Source: Leucobacter tardus
Lineage (GTDB): Bacteria; Actinomycetota; Actinomycetes; Actinomycetales; Microbacteriaceae
Length of the DNA: 64,000 nucleotides
Direction of reading: 5' to 3'
Assembly: GCF_017583045.1 (NCBI RefSeq)
Contig: NZ_JAGFBF010000004.1
Span: forward strand, 248,001-312,000
Positions 51,600-61,372 of this stretch are shown here, in pieces; the first letter of the stretch is position 1; each line of letters begins with the position of its first letter. The notes under the pieces are model-generated. The model ran no database searches, had not been told where the DNA came from, and saw nothing but the letters and a program-made list of their open reading frames with translations. Both the position numbers and the translations under genes were made by a program.

Positions 51600-52396
51600 G
51601 CGTGCGTCCTCTCCGGAAGGGTGACCCGTGCGGCGACGGGAAGGTGGTCGGACGCCCATCCGTCGCCCACCGGGCGGAAGACGATGCCGATGCGCTCGAC
51701 CGTGATGTCTGGTGAGACCGCGATCCAGTCGATGCGACGACCCGGGCGCGGCGCGCGGTAGCCGGCGTAGGTCGCGAGCTCGGGAGTCTCGCGCAGGTGA
51801 GCGACGCGCCAGGCGTCACGGAGCGCTCCCGCCTCATACAACTCGTTCGCCGCGCGCGAGTCGGGGCCGTCGTTGGCGTCGCCCGTCACGATCGTCGGCA
51901 CACCCGCACTGCTCGTTCGCTCGCGGATCATCGCTGCGGACCGCGCCCGCGACCGAGCGGAAAGCGGGTCGAGATGCGTGTTCACGACCTGGAACGTCGT
52001 GGACGACTCGCGGTCGCGCAGCAGTGCCGATACGGCGATGCGGGGGAACGGGTTGCCCCACGACCGCGACCCCGGACGGTCGGGGGTGTCGGAGAGGGCC
52101 CACTGATCCGATTCCCGCAGCTCGAAACGACGCTCGTCGAAGATGATGGGGCACGCCTCACCGGTTCCGGATCGGCTGCGTCCCCTGCCGATGAGCCGGT
52201 AGTCGGCCCCGAGCGCGGCGAGCATCACTCTCCCCTGATCGGGGAGGACCTCCTGCGCGCCGAGGATCGCCGGCCGCTCGGCACGCAACAGCGTCTCCAG
52301 TCGGGGCTTGCGCACCGACCACCGGTCCACGCATCGGCCGAGGAGGCACCCGAGCGGGCGTCGAACGTTGAACGTCATCACGTGCAGCAGGCTCAT
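51596..52396 (-). CDS. Endonuclease/exonuclease/phosphatase-family hydrolase
   Basis: 266 residues. Metal and catalytic motifs of the EEP fold: VMTFNVRRP, ILGAQEVLPDQ, NTHLDPLS, VTGDANDGPDS and ASDHLPVAA. Most similar in layout to secreted-type or lipid-phosphatase EEP members, but no signal peptide is visible. ATG at 52396 overlaps the glycosyltransferase stop. Substrate may be a nucleotide, lipid or sugar phosphate. Confidence 0.88.
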   Translation of the reverse strand: MSLLHVMTFNVRRPLGCLLGRCVDRWSVRKPRLETLLRAERPAILGAQEVLPDQGRVMLAALGADYRLIGRGRSRSGTGEACPIIFDERRFELRESDQWALSDTPDRPGSRSWGNPFPRIAVSALLRDRESSTTFQVVNTHLDPLSARSRARSAAMIRERTSSAGVPTIVTGDANDGPDSRAANELYEAGALRDAWRVAHLRETPELATYAGYRAPRPGRRIDWIAVSPDITVERIGIVFRPVGDGWASDHLPVAARVTLPERTHA

Positions 52397-53157
52397 GATC
52401 GGCTCGCCCCACGCAGGCGTGTCCGGACCGCCAGATGCACCCACCGCAGCGGCGGAAAGTCCCGCGGCCAGTGGGTGAGCACGGTGCGCACGCCGCGTGC
52501 CACGCGCCTCGCGAACGCCCCCGGGTGCGCGAACGGTCGCATCGACATCCCCATGCCCGTGCTCGGCACGACGCCGAGGCACGTGCGCACGCCGAAGTGG
52601 TAGGCCAGATCAAGGTCGTCGTGTACCCAACGCGCACGATGCACCCGGTCCCGAACTCCGAGCCAGGCGGTGCGCCGGAAGCCGAGATTCGAGCCGAAGA
52701 CCGGTCGGTGGCCGAGCGCCGGGAATGTCGCGGCGGTGTACGCCCCGAGATAGATCGCCGCGACAAGACCCCTCAGTGCGCGCGGGCCGTCGATGAAGCG
52801 CGCACCTCCCGAGACGACCGCCGTCGCGGCGTCCGCCTGCAACGCCGCGCTCATGGTGCTCACCCAGTCGGGTGAGGGGACGCAATCCGCATCCAGGCGC
52901 AGCACATGGTCGCCGCGCGCCGCATCATAACCCGCGGCGCTCGCCGCGGCGATCCCGCGCAGCGCGCACGGCACCACCGTCGCACCGAACTGCTCGGCTA
53001 CTGCGGCGGAGTCGTCGATCGAACCGTTGTCGACGACGATCACCTCGTCGGGAGCGCGCCGTTGGGCAGCGAGCGCGGTCAGGCATCGGCGCAGCAGGGA
53101 GGCATCGTTCTTCACCGGGATCACCACTGACACGCTCACCTCGTCAGTGCGTCCCAT
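52393..53157 (-). CDS. Family 2 glycosyltransferase
   Basis: 254 residues. N-terminal GT-A domain: VSVVIPVKNDASLLRRCL, VIVVDNGSIDDS, and the metal-binding LRLDADCVPSPDWV. C-terminal part has an amphipathic segment and RWVHDDLDLAYHFG with the ED-like motif. Uses an activated sugar to make a glycolipid or polysaccharide. ATG at 53157; the first gene of the three-gene run. Confidence 0.9.
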   Translation of the reverse strand: MGRTDEVSVSVVIPVKNDASLLRRCLTALAAQRRAPDEVIVVDNGSIDDSAAVAEQFGATVVPCALRGIAAASAAGYDAARGDHVLRLDADCVPSPDWVSTMSAALQADAATAVVSGGARFIDGPRALRGLVAAIYLGAYTAATFPALGHRPVFGSNLGFRRTAWLGVRDRVHRARWVHDDLDLAYHFGVRTCLGVVPSTGMGMSMRPFAHPGAFARRVARGVRTVLTHWPRDFPPLRWVHLAVRTRLRGASRS

Positions 53158-53348
53158 GCGGCTCCCCGTGCTCGTCCTCGTGTGCCTCAACGGTATCGGG
53201 TCGCCACTGGAAGCACCTCTGTGCGGGGACGAGGAGCGAGTCGTGCACTCTGGGACGCGACGTAGATGTCGAAGCCGAGCTGCATTCCTCCACGCCGGTT
53301 CAGCAACGAACGATAGATTCGCCGAATCGCAACCGAGGAGGAGACCCG

Positions 53349-54209
53349 ATGACCGAGAACACCGAGAACCGCACTCCGACCGCTGATACCGCAGAGGACA
53401 ACGCTTTCTTCCCGTCTCCGTATTCGCTGTCGCAGTACACCGCGGAGCGGACCGACTTCGATGGTCTGGCGACGGACCGGACGTACACGGGCGGGCGGTG
53501 GAAGGTCCTCGTGATCGCCGCAGACGAGCGCTACATGCGCATGCAGAACGGCACGTTCTTCTCGACGGGGAATCATCCCGTGGAGACACTGCTGCCGATC
53601 CATCACCTGCACCAGGCGGGCTACGCCATCGATGTCGCGACGGTGACGGGTGGTCCGGCGAAGTTCGAGTGGTGGGCGTTCCCGGGCGCGGATGACGCCG
53701 TGCGATCGACCTGGGATGTGACGAGCGAGTCGTTCAAGGGGCCGCGGAAACTCGCCGATGTGCTCGCAGCCGGGCTGGACGAGTACGCGGCCGTCTTCGT
53801 GCCGGGCGGACACGGCGCGATGAACGTTCTGCCGTTCGACCCCGGAGTCGGCGAGACACTCCGATCGTTCCTGCAGAACGATCGCCTGGTCATCACGCTG
53901 TGCCACGGCCCCGCGGCGCTGCTGGCCGCGGGCATCGGGCAGGATCGGAACCCGTTCGCCGGATACGAGATCGTCGCGTTCCCCGACGCCCTCGACTTCG
54001 GAGCGAACATCGAGATCGGCTACCTCCCCGGCGAGATGCCGTGGAAGCTCGGCGAGACGCTCACCGGAGCGGGGCTCACGATCCGCAACGACGATATGAG
54101 CGGCGCGACGACACGCGACCGCAACCTGCTGACCGGGGACAGCCCGCTCGCCGCGCACCAGCTCGGCAAGGAGTCGGCGCTGGCGTTGCTCGAGCAGTTC
54201 GGCGAGTAG
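53349..54209 (+). CDS. hchA: DJ-1/PfpI-family protein, Hsp31-like
   Basis: 286 residues, close to E. coli HchA length. Nucleophile Cys in ITLCHGPAALLAAG; Hsp31-type VFVPGGHGAMNVLP with the conserved Gly-Gly-His-Gly, and an N-terminal extension FPSPYSLSQYT characteristic of Hsp31. Family members act as holding chaperones and glyoxalases; deglycase activity is debated. ATG at 53349 with GAGGAGG. Ends in a bidirectional terminator. Confidence 0.9.
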   Translation: MTENTENRTPTADTAEDNAFFPSPYSLSQYTAERTDFDGLATDRTYTGGRWKVLVIAADERYMRMQNGTFFSTGNHPVETLLPIHHLHQAGYAIDVATVTGGPAKFEWWAFPGADDAVRSTWDVTSESFKGPRKLADVLAAGLDEYAAVFVPGGHGAMNVLPFDPGVGETLRSFLQNDRLVITLCHGPAALLAAGIGQDRNPFAGYEIVAFPDALDFGANIEIGYLPGEMPWKLGETLTGAGLTIRNDDMSGATTRDRNLLTGDSPLAAHQLGKESALALLEQFGE

Positions 54210-54221
54210 AGAACAACGTCT

Positions 54222-54263
54222 GTGCGGCGGGGGAGGGCGATGATTTCGCACACCCCGCCGCAC
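54222..54263. terminator. Bidirectional stem-loop
   Basis: Perfect 11-bp stem GTGCGGCGGGG (54222-54232) and CCCCGCCGCAC (54253-54263) with a 20-base loop, placed between the 3' ends of hchA (+) and the small secreted peptide gene (-). No T-run. Confidence 0.7.
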
Positions 54264-54270
54264 GCACGGA

Positions 54271-54435
54271 TCAGTACTGGGAGCGCTTCTGACCCGGCTT
54301 CCAATTGGGGTCGTCCGTGTAGCAGCTCGGACCGCACTTGTAGACCGCGGCCTGAGCCGCGGTGCCGCCGACCAGCGCCGCGCCCCCGGCGAGCGCGAGT
54401 GCCGCGAGGACTCCGATGATCTTCCGTGATTTCAT
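54271..54435 (-). CDS. Small secreted Cys-containing peptide
   Basis: 54 residues. Basic n-region MKSRKIIG, hydrophobic core ALALAGGAALVGG and an AQA cleavage site, leaving a mature peptide of about 25 residues starting AVYKCGPSCYTDDPNW, with two Cys spaced CxxxC and a basic end. ATG at 54435 with GAGGAG six bases upstream. Convergent with hchA at a shared terminator, alone on its strand before tRNA-Leu. No family recognised; could be a toxin-like, signalling or surface peptide. Confidence 0.75.
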   Translation of the reverse strand: MKSRKIIGVLAALALAGGAALVGGTAAQAAVYKCGPSCYTDDPNWKPGQKRSQY

Positions 54436-54651
54436 GAGCGTCTCCTCTGTCCCTGTGAGTGATACCGTTCCCGCGTATTCGCGAGATGGCCTCTGCAGGA
54501 TAGGCCTGTGCTCATCGACGGGCCGGGCGGCTCTACGCAAACTCGTACGCAGAAAACGGGCCGACTCCGAGCGTCGACTTTCGTGGCACGGGAAGTCGCA
54601 CATGACGCCCGGATGGTACGCGCGGGGCGCGCCTGAGAAACAGAGGTGCGG

Positions 54652-54733
<82 letters not shown>

Positions 54734-54893
54734 GTGCCGGCCGTCGCGGCCGGGTCTCAGCATACTGCTTGACGCGGTCCGGGCCGGCGACGCCCGGCCA
54801 TGTCGCGTGGCGAAGGTGAAGGACTCCGTCGACGGCGGAGTAGGCTGGTCGGGTACGCGGCAGAGACGCATGGACAGCACACGAGGAGCATCA

Positions 54894-55976
54894 GTGACCC
54901 GCACGATCAAGCTTGCAGTGATTCCTGGCGACGGAATCGGACCCGAGGTGATCGCGGAGGCGAATCGGGTGCTCGATGCGGTGCTCGACGGCAGCGATGT
55001 CGCGCTGGAGCGCACGGAGTTCAAGCTCGGTGCCGACCGTTTCCTCGAGACGGGGGAGACGCTGCCCGAGATCGAGCAGGCGGCCATCGCCGAGCACGAC
55101 GCGATCCTGTTCGGCGCGGTGGGCGGCGTGCCTGGCGATCCGCGGTTGGCCGGCGCGAACATCGAGCGCGGGCTTCTGCTGAAACTCCGCTTCGACTTCG
55201 ATCACTACGCGAACGTGCGGCCGTGCACGCTGTTCCCTGGCGTGGAGTCCACACTTCGTGAGCCGGGCACGGTCGACTTCGTCGTCGTGCGCGAGGGGAC
55301 GGAGGGGCCGTACGCGGGCAACGGTGGCCGACTGCGTTCCGGAACGATGGCCGAGGTCGCGACGGAAGTCTCGGTGAACACGGCGCTCGGGATCGAGCGG
55401 GTCGTGCGGTACGCGTTCGAGACGGCGCAGCACCGCGAACGTCGCAAGCTGACGTGGGTGCACAAGACGAACGTTCTGGTGCATTCGGGGGCGACATGGC
55501 AGCGCATCGTGGAGGCGGTCGCCGTCGAGTACCCGGAGATCGCGGTGGACTACCTGCACGTCGATGCGGCGACGATCGCGATGGTGCAGGATCCGGGTCG
55601 TTTCGATGTCATCGTGACTGATAATCTGTTTGGCGATATCCTCACGGACCTGGCCGGCGCTATCGGCGGCGGCATCGGGCTCGCGGCGTCAGGGAACATC
55701 AATCCCGACGGAGCGTTCCCGAGCATGTTCGAGCCCGTACACGGTTCTGCTCCCGACATCGCGGGGAAGCAGCAGGCGGACCCGACAGCGGCGATTCTCT
55801 CGGCCGCGATCATGCTCGATCACCTCTCACTCACCGCTGCAGCGGAACGAGTGCGCGATGCCGTCAGGGCCGATCTGGCCGGACGCGGCGCCGAACGGCG
55901 GTCCACCGCCGAGATCGGGGACCGCATCATCGCCCACCTGTCCGTCGGAAGCGACCGGGATTCCCGGAACGACTAG
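54894..55976 (+). CDS. leuB: 3-isopropylmalate dehydrogenase
   Basis: 360 residues. Leucine pathway enzyme. Motifs: [59 protein letters not shown] and [16 protein letters not shown] at 54894 with GAGGAG seven bases before; an in-frame ATG at 54870 is less likely. TAGGCT at 54841-54846 is a possible -10 giving a short leader. Followed by ilvE, so branched-chain genes are linked. Confidence 0.95.
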   Translation: MTRTIKLAVIPGDGIGPEVIAEANRVLDAVLDGSDVALERTEFKLGADRFLETGETLPEIEQAAIAEHDAILFGAVGGVPGDPRLAGANIERGLLLKLRFDFDHYANVRPCTLFPGVESTLREPGTVDFVVVREGTEGPYAGNGGRLRSGTMAEVATEVSVNTALGIERVVRYAFETAQHRERRKLTWVHKTNVLVHSGATWQRIVEAVAVEYPEIAVDYLHVDAATIAMVQDPGRFDVIVTDNLFGDILTDLAGAIGGGIGLAASGNINPDGAFPSMFEPVHGSAPDIAGKQQADPTAAILSAAIMLDHLSLTAAAERVRDAVRADLAGRGAERRSTAEIGDRIIAHLSVGSDRDSRND

Positions 55977-55988
55977 GAAGCACGACAC

Positions 55989-57104
55989 ATGACCGATCTC
56001 GCCTTCACCCGCACCGAAGCCACGCGCCTGCCCACCGAGGATCGGGAGCGAATCCTCGCCGACCCCGGTTTCGGCACGCATTTCACCGATCACATGGTCT
56101 CGATCACGTGGACGGAGGACGCCGGATGGCACGATGCCGAGGTGCTGCCCTACGGACCGCTGCAGATCGATCCCGCCTCGTCCGTGCTCCACTACGGCCA
56201 GGAGATCTTCGAGGGGCTGAAGGCCTACCGGCGTCCTGACGGCTCGATCGTCACGTTCCGCCCTGAGGGCAACGCCCAGCGGCTGAACGATTCGGCGCGG
56301 CGCCTCGCCCTGCCCGAGCTGCCGCAGGGGCTCTTCGTGCGCGCCGTGCAAGAACTCGTCGCGATCGATGCCGACTGGGTGCCGACGGCCGCGGACCAGA
56401 GCCTCTACCTGCGACCCTTCATGATCGCGGACGAGGTGTTCCTCGGCGTGCGCTCGGCGCGCCGGGCGCGGTTCCTCGTCATCGCGAGCCCGGCGGGCCC
56501 GTACTTCACCGGCGGTGTGAAGCCGGTGGCGATCTGGCTCTCGGAGCACTGGGCCCGGGCGGGACACGGCGGAACCGGTGCGGCGAAGTGCGGCGGCAAC
56601 TACGCGGCGTCGCTGCTGCCGCAGAACGAGGCCGCGGAGCACGGCTGCGCGCAGGTGCTCTTCACCGATGCGGAGACCGACGACACGATCGATGAGCTCG
56701 GCGGGATGAACCTCTTCCTGGTCCGTTCGGACGGCACGCTGGTCACGCCCGAACTGAACGGCAACATCCTCGCGGGCATCACCCGGAAGAGCCTCATCGA
56801 ACTCGCGCAGGATCGCGGCCACGCGGTCGAGGAGCGTCCCGTGACCGTCTCCGAGTGGCGCGAAGGCGTCGCTCAGGGCACGATCACCGAGGCGTTCGCG
56901 TGCGGCACCGCTGCCGTCATCACGCCGATCGGGCAGCTGCGCACCGCCGACGGGCGAGACATCGACTTCGGTGATCGCGCGCCGGGCTCGCTCACCATGT
57001 CGCTGCGCGAAGAGCTCACCGGCATCCAGTTCGGGATCCGGCCCGATCGTTTCGGCTGGCTGACCGAGATCGTTCCAGCACTCGAGGGGAGCCCCGCACG
57101 ATGA
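55989..57104 (+). CDS. ilvE: Branched-chain amino acid aminotransferase
   Basis: 371 residues, fold-type IV PLP enzyme of the longer (eukaryote-like) BCAT type. PLP lysine in [14 protein letters not shown]; substrate region [15 protein letters not shown] and [19 protein letters not shown]. Final transamination step for Leu/Ile/Val. ATG at 55989 with AGGAAG upstream, 12 bases after leuB; overlaps the next gene by four bases. Confidence 0.95.
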   Translation: MTDLAFTRTEATRLPTEDRERILADPGFGTHFTDHMVSITWTEDAGWHDAEVLPYGPLQIDPASSVLHYGQEIFEGLKAYRRPDGSIVTFRPEGNAQRLNDSARRLALPELPQGLFVRAVQELVAIDADWVPTAADQSLYLRPFMIADEVFLGVRSARRARFLVIASPAGPYFTGGVKPVAIWLSEHWARAGHGGTGAAKCGGNYAASLLPQNEAAEHGCAQVLFTDAETDDTIDELGGMNLFLVRSDGTLVTPELNGNILAGITRKSLIELAQDRGHAVEERPVTVSEWREGVAQGTITEAFACGTAAVITPIGQLRTADGRDIDFGDRAPGSLTMSLREELTGIQFGIRPDRFGWLTEIVPALEGSPAR

Positions 57105-57892
57105 AGGTCGCACGATTCCAGTTCGACGACGAGATCTCATACGGCGTCCTGGACGCCGCAGAAGACGGCGACGGTGTCGAGATCGTCGAACTCACCGGTG
57201 ATCCGATGATGGCCGGGTACGAGACGACCGGCCGTCGCCTCCCGCTCGAGCAGGTGCGTCTGCTCGCTCCCGTGATTCCGCGATCCAAGGTCGTGTGCGT
57301 CGGCAAGAACTACGCCGACCACGTCGCCGAGATGGCGGGTGAGACGGGCGATGGCACCGCGCCGCCCGAGCCGTTGCTCTTCCTGAAACCCAACACGTCG
57401 ATCATCGGACCCGACGAGCCGATCGTGCGGCCCGAGATCTCCGAGCGCGTCGAGTTCGAGGGGGAGCTCGCCGTGGTGATGGGCGCGGTGACGAAGAACG
57501 TGTCCGAGGAGGAGGCGCTCAGTCGCGTCTTCGGGTTCACCTGCGCCAACGACGTGACGGCCCGCGACCTGCAGCTGACGGATGGCCAGTGGGCGAGGGC
57601 AAAGGGGTTCGACACGTTCTGCCCGCTGGGGCCGGTCATCGAGACGGATCTCGACCTCGAGGACGTGGAGCTCGCGACGCGGGTGAACGGCGAGGAGAAA
57701 CAGCGCACGTCGACCGCGCTGTTCATCCACGACATTCCGAAGATCATCGCGCACGCGTCGCAGGCGTTCACGCTGCTTCCGGGTGACGTGATCCTCACCG
57801 GTACGCCGTCGGGCGTCGGTCGGCTCGCGGCCGGCGACTCCGTCGAGGTGGAGGTCGAAGGCGTCGGGATCCTGAGGAACCCGGTCCGCTAG
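57101..57892 (+). CDS. Fumarylacetoacetate hydrolase-family protein
   Basis: 263 residues. FAH domain with metal ligands in [12 protein letters not shown] and [13 protein letters not shown], plus [17 protein letters not shown] and [14 protein letters not shown]. Hydrolase, isomerase or decarboxylase on a beta-keto/enol acid; the specific substrate is unclear. In Mycobacterium the related gene (Rv2993c) sits beside gltX, and here gltX is about 5 kb downstream. ATG overlaps the ilvE stop. Confidence 0.9.
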   Translation: MKVARFQFDDEISYGVLDAAEDGDGVEIVELTGDPMMAGYETTGRRLPLEQVRLLAPVIPRSKVVCVGKNYADHVAEMAGETGDGTAPPEPLLFLKPNTSIIGPDEPIVRPEISERVEFEGELAVVMGAVTKNVSEEEALSRVFGFTCANDVTARDLQLTDGQWARAKGFDTFCPLGPVIETDLDLEDVELATRVNGEEKQRTSTALFIHDIPKIIAHASQAFTLLPGDVILTGTPSGVGRLAAGDSVEVEVEGVGILRNPVR

Positions 57893-57933
57893 CCGACCCA
57901 GGTTCCGCGCCGCCGGCGTGAGAGAATGTCCGG

Positions 57934-59253
57934 GTGGATCCCTCGAGACTGAATCACCCGGACAGCGACCGCGGCGAGCGGAGCGGCGAAGCGCCGCGCC
58001 TCATCAAGACGCGTCCGTCGGCGGGGAAGACGCGACCGCAGGTGCGTCCGAAGACCGAGGGCTGGCAGCAGATCACCAACCCCGACGGGCGTCCGACACT
58101 GCAGTTCGCGTCGCCGCGCGTGAAGCAGCCGGCCACCCACCTGGCCGACCTCACCCTCGCCGAGCGCGAGACGAAGGTGGCCGAGCTGGGGCTGCCGAAG
58201 TTCCGTGCGCGGCAGATTTCCAAGCACTACTTCGAGCACCACACCACCGATCCCGAAGCGATGACCGATCTGCCGAAGGATCGGCGTGCCGAGATCGCGG
58301 ACGCGTTCTTCCCGCCGCTGCTGTCCGAGGTGAAGCGCCTCGTCACCGATGACGGCGCGACGATCAAGTTCCTGTGGCGCTTGTTCGACGGTGCGCTCGT
58401 GGAGTCGGTGCTGATGCGCTACCCCGGTCGCATCACGCTCTGCGTGTCGAGCCAGTGCGGCTGCGGCATGAACTGCCCGTTCTGTGCGACCGGGCAGGCG
58501 GGGTTGACGCGCAACATGTCGACGGCAGAGATCCTCGATCAGGTCGTGCAGGCGAACCGGGTGATCGCCGAAGGCGGTCTCGGGCACGCGCGGTCGGCCG
58601 GCAACGGGGCGGAGCCCGAGCGCGTGAACAACATCGTCTTCATGGGCATGGGTGAGCCGCTCGCCAATTACAAGCGCGTGATGAACGCCGTGCATCGCAT
58701 GATCGACCCGGCGCCCGAGGGGCTCGGGATGTCGGCGCGCGGCATCACGATCTCGACGGTGGGGTTGGCGCCGGCGATTCGCAAGCTCGCCGACGAAGAC
58801 ATCCCGATCACGTTCGCGCTGTCGCTGCACGCGCCCGACGACGAGTTGCGCAACGACCTGATCCCGGTCAACAGCCGGTGGAAGGTCGACGAGGTCATCG
58901 ATGCGGCGTACCACTACTACGAGAAGACCGGGAGGCGCGTGTCGATCGAGTACGCGCTCATCAAAGACATGAACGACCATGCGTGGCGTGCCGATCTGCT
59001 CGCGCAGCGACTCAATGAGCGCGGGCGCGGCTGGGTGCACGTGAACCCGATCCCGTTGAACCCGACGCCCGGGTCGATCTGGACCTCGTCGACGCGCGAG
59101 GTCACCCGCGAGTTCGTGGATCGCCTGAACGCGGCCGGGGTGCCGACGACGCTGCGCGACACTCGCGGTAAAGAGATCGATGGCGCCTGCGGGCAGCTGG
59201 TGGCAACGGAAGAAGATCGACGCGAAGCCGAGGCCTACGCCGAGGTCCACTAG
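57934..59253 (+). CDS. rlmN: 23S rRNA/tRNA adenine C2-methyltransferase RlmN
   Basis: 439 residues, a radical-SAM enzyme. Cluster motif [18 protein letters not shown]; the other catalytic Cys near the C-terminus ([13 protein letters not shown]). [17 protein letters not shown] and [15 protein letters not shown] are family hallmarks. An N-terminal extension of about 70 basic residues is usual in actinobacterial RlmN. GTG at 57934 without a clear ribosome binding site. Methylates A2503 of 23S rRNA and A37 of some tRNAs. Confidence 0.95.
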   Translation: MDPSRLNHPDSDRGERSGEAPRLIKTRPSAGKTRPQVRPKTEGWQQITNPDGRPTLQFASPRVKQPATHLADLTLAERETKVAELGLPKFRARQISKHYFEHHTTDPEAMTDLPKDRRAEIADAFFPPLLSEVKRLVTDDGATIKFLWRLFDGALVESVLMRYPGRITLCVSSQCGCGMNCPFCATGQAGLTRNMSTAEILDQVVQANRVIAEGGLGHARSAGNGAEPERVNNIVFMGMGEPLANYKRVMNAVHRMIDPAPEGLGMSARGITISTVGLAPAIRKLADEDIPITFALSLHAPDDELRNDLIPVNSRWKVDEVIDAAYHYYEKTGRRVSIEYALIKDMNDHAWRADLLAQRLNERGRGWVHVNPIPLNPTPGSIWTSSTREVTREFVDRLNAAGVPTTLRDTRGKEIDGACGQLVATEEDRREAEAYAEVH

Positions 59254-59275
59254 GTCTCAGCCCGACGCGATCCGA

Positions 59276-60337
59276 TCAGCGGCGAACCGCTCGAGCGAGC
59301 ATGTCGACGTCGTCGCGGGTGTTCCACAGATGGAAGGCGACGCGGGCGTTCCCGGCGCGCCCTGATGCCACGATGCCGTGCGCGCGCATCTCGGCCAGGT
59401 CCGCGCCCGAGGGGTCGGCCCAGGTGAGAATGGCCGAGTCGCAGCGCTCCAGGCCGAGCGCATCGCTCGCGGCGTGCGAGAGCTCGAGTGCGTGCGCGTG
59501 GGCGGCACGAGGATCGAAGCCCGCGAAGAGGCGCAGTGCCGGTTCGGCTCCGGCGACGGCCTGCCAGGCGGGGGAGACGTCGAAGCGCCCCGCACCCGCG
59601 GCCAGCGGGGTGTGCCCGGCGTAGCACGATGACCAGACGTCGTCCGCCGAATACCACCCGGCGGCGAGCGGGGTGAGTCGATCCTCGAGGCCGGCTCGGA
59701 CCGTCATGAAGGCGACGCCGCGCGGGGCACAGAGCCACTTGTAGGCGTGGCACACCGTGAAGTCGAAGGCGGCTGCACCGATCGGGAGCCAGCCGAGCGA
59801 CTGCGTGAGATCCGCAAGCGTCAGCGCGCCGACCTTCGTGGCGGCGGCGCAGATCGCCTCGGTATCGGCGACGGCTCCGGTGGCGGACTGCACCACGGAG
59901 AAGGCGACCAGCGCGGTCTGCGGCCCGATCGCGTCGGCGAGTCCCTCGAGCGGAGCGTACCTGACCCGCACGCCGCGAGCCCTGAGCTGTTCGAAGGGGT
60001 GGGTCAGCGATGCGAAGTCCTGTGCGACGCAGAGCACCTCGGCACCATCGGGAACTGCGGTGGCGACGATGGAGACGAGCTGCGACGCCTGAGATCCGGT
60101 CGCCACGCGATCGACGTCGACTCCGGCGATGGTGGCGAAGTGCGCCCGGCAGCGTTCGAGTTGGGCGCCGGCCTCGCTCGCGTCGAGACGCCCGGACGCC
60201 CAGGTGTCGATCCCGGCGCGCATCGCGGCCACCGTCTCTCGCGTCGGCAGACCTGCGGTGCACGCGGCAAGGTAGCCGGGAACGCGGTCGAAGGCGGAAG
60301 CAGGGGTCGTCGGAGCGAGCGTCGAGGTGGTGGACAT
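59276..60337 (-). CDS. Class V PLP aminotransferase-like protein
   Basis: 353 residues. PLP-lysine in CHAYKWLCAPRGVAF; phosphate-binding TGSQASQLVSIVAT and LADLTQSLGWLPIG (Asp to PLP). Fold-type I, resembling isopenicillin-N epimerase/cysteine desulfurase branch proteins. Substrate unknown. Divergent from a LysR regulator across 81 bases, so it is a likely target. Convergent with rlmN, 22 bases apart. Confidence 0.88.
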   Translation of the reverse strand: MSTTSTLAPTTPASAFDRVPGYLAACTAGLPTRETVAAMRAGIDTWASGRLDASEAGAQLERCRAHFATIAGVDVDRVATGSQASQLVSIVATAVPDGAEVLCVAQDFASLTHPFEQLRARGVRVRYAPLEGLADAIGPQTALVAFSVVQSATGAVADTEAICAAATKVGALTLADLTQSLGWLPIGAAAFDFTVCHAYKWLCAPRGVAFMTVRAGLEDRLTPLAAGWYSADDVWSSCYAGHTPLAAGAGRFDVSPAWQAVAGAEPALRLFAGFDPRAAHAHALELSHAASDALGLERCDSAILTWADPSGADLAEMRAHGIVASGRAGNARVAFHLWNTRDDVDMLARAVRR

Positions 60338-60380
60338 GCGGCCAGACTAGGGGAGCCGACCGCATAACTGAAGAGAATGC

Positions 60381-60412
60381 TTGTGATGATTTACTTCATG
60401 TGTGCTTATAAT
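60381..60412 (+). promoter_or_regulatory. Promoter of the LysR gene, near-consensus -10
   Basis: TATAAT at 60407-60412, six bases before the ATG at 60419, with TTGTGA (60381-60386) upstream as a poor -35 (20-base spacer). No ribosome binding site between, so the mRNA is probably leaderless. The AT-rich patch TGATGATTTACTTCATG between the divergent genes could hold the LysR site. Confidence 0.6.
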
Positions 60413-60418
60413 GTGCGC

Positions 60419-61372
60419 ATGAGCGCGCAACGACAGGCCGATCCTCTGGGCTCCATCGACTCGACCGAACTCCGCATACTCTACGCCCTCGACACGACGG
60501 GCTCCCTGACCGCAGCGGCGGCGTCGCTCGGTCTCAGCCAGCCCGCGGTGAGCCAGCGCATCAAGCGCGTCGAGACCCGTCTGGCGGTCCCGCTCATCGA
60601 GCGCAACGGGCGCGGTATCCGATTGACTCCTGCCGGCCGCATCCTCGCCGATCACGGGCGCACAGTCGTCACCGAGATCGATGCCGCGCTCGCCGCGATC
60701 GACGACCTTCGCGGGGAGCGAGCCGGCACACTGCGTCTCGTGGGCTTTCCCTCCGCCTCGGCGACGATCGTCCCGGCGATGATGCGCGCGCTCACGGCCG
60801 AGGCGCCCGAGGTGTCGCTGCAGTACCGCGAGGCCGAGCCGCCGGCCGCGGTCTCGCTGCTCCGCGACGGCGAGGTCGACTGCGCGCTGGTCTTCGATTA
60901 CGCAGGTGCTGCCGAGCTTCCGGCCGGCAGCGTCTTCACGCCGCTGTGGCGGGAGGAGGTGCGCCTCGTGGTCTCCGAGGATCGGGTGGAGAGCGGGGCT
61001 CCGGCGCTCGACCTCTCGGACTACGCCGAGGAGCACTGGATCGCCGGGTGCGAGAAGTGCCGCGGACACCTGCTCACGGCGGCCAAGGAGCACGGCTTCG
61101 AGCCCGACATCATCCAGGAGACGGACAACGTGCCGGCGATGCTCGCCATGGCTGCCGCGGGCGGGGCCGTCGCGATGGTCCCGGGCCTGGCACTCGCCGC
61201 CGCGAGGACGCTTCCCGACGACGCGGTGGCTCTGCCGCTCGCGCCCGCTCGCTATCGCACCATCGGACTCGTCTCGATGGCGACGGCCAACGAGAGTCCT
61301 CAGGTGCGCCTCGCGAAGCGCCTGCTGCACGCGGTCGAGGGGGAGCGCTGGGGTCTGGAGCACGCGGCGTGA
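60419..61372 (+). CDS. LysR-family transcriptional regulator
   Basis: 317 residues. N-terminal HTH (about 14-73): ILYALDTTGSLTAAAASLGL, SQPAVSQRIKRVET; C-terminal effector-binding domain with TLRLVGFPSASATIV and AMVPGLALAA. Likely regulates the divergent aminotransferase and the co-transcribed MFS gene. Effector unknown. Confidence 0.92.
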   Translation: MSAQRQADPLGSIDSTELRILYALDTTGSLTAAAASLGLSQPAVSQRIKRVETRLAVPLIERNGRGIRLTPAGRILADHGRTVVTEIDAALAAIDDLRGERAGTLRLVGFPSASATIVPAMMRALTAEAPEVSLQYREAEPPAAVSLLRDGEVDCALVFDYAGAAELPAGSVFTPLWREEVRLVVSEDRVESGAPALDLSDYAEEHWIAGCEKCRGHLLTAAKEHGFEPDIIQETDNVPAMLAMAAAGGAVAMVPGLALAAARTLPDDAVALPLAPARYRTIGLVSMATANESPQVRLAKRLLHAVEGERWGLEHAA

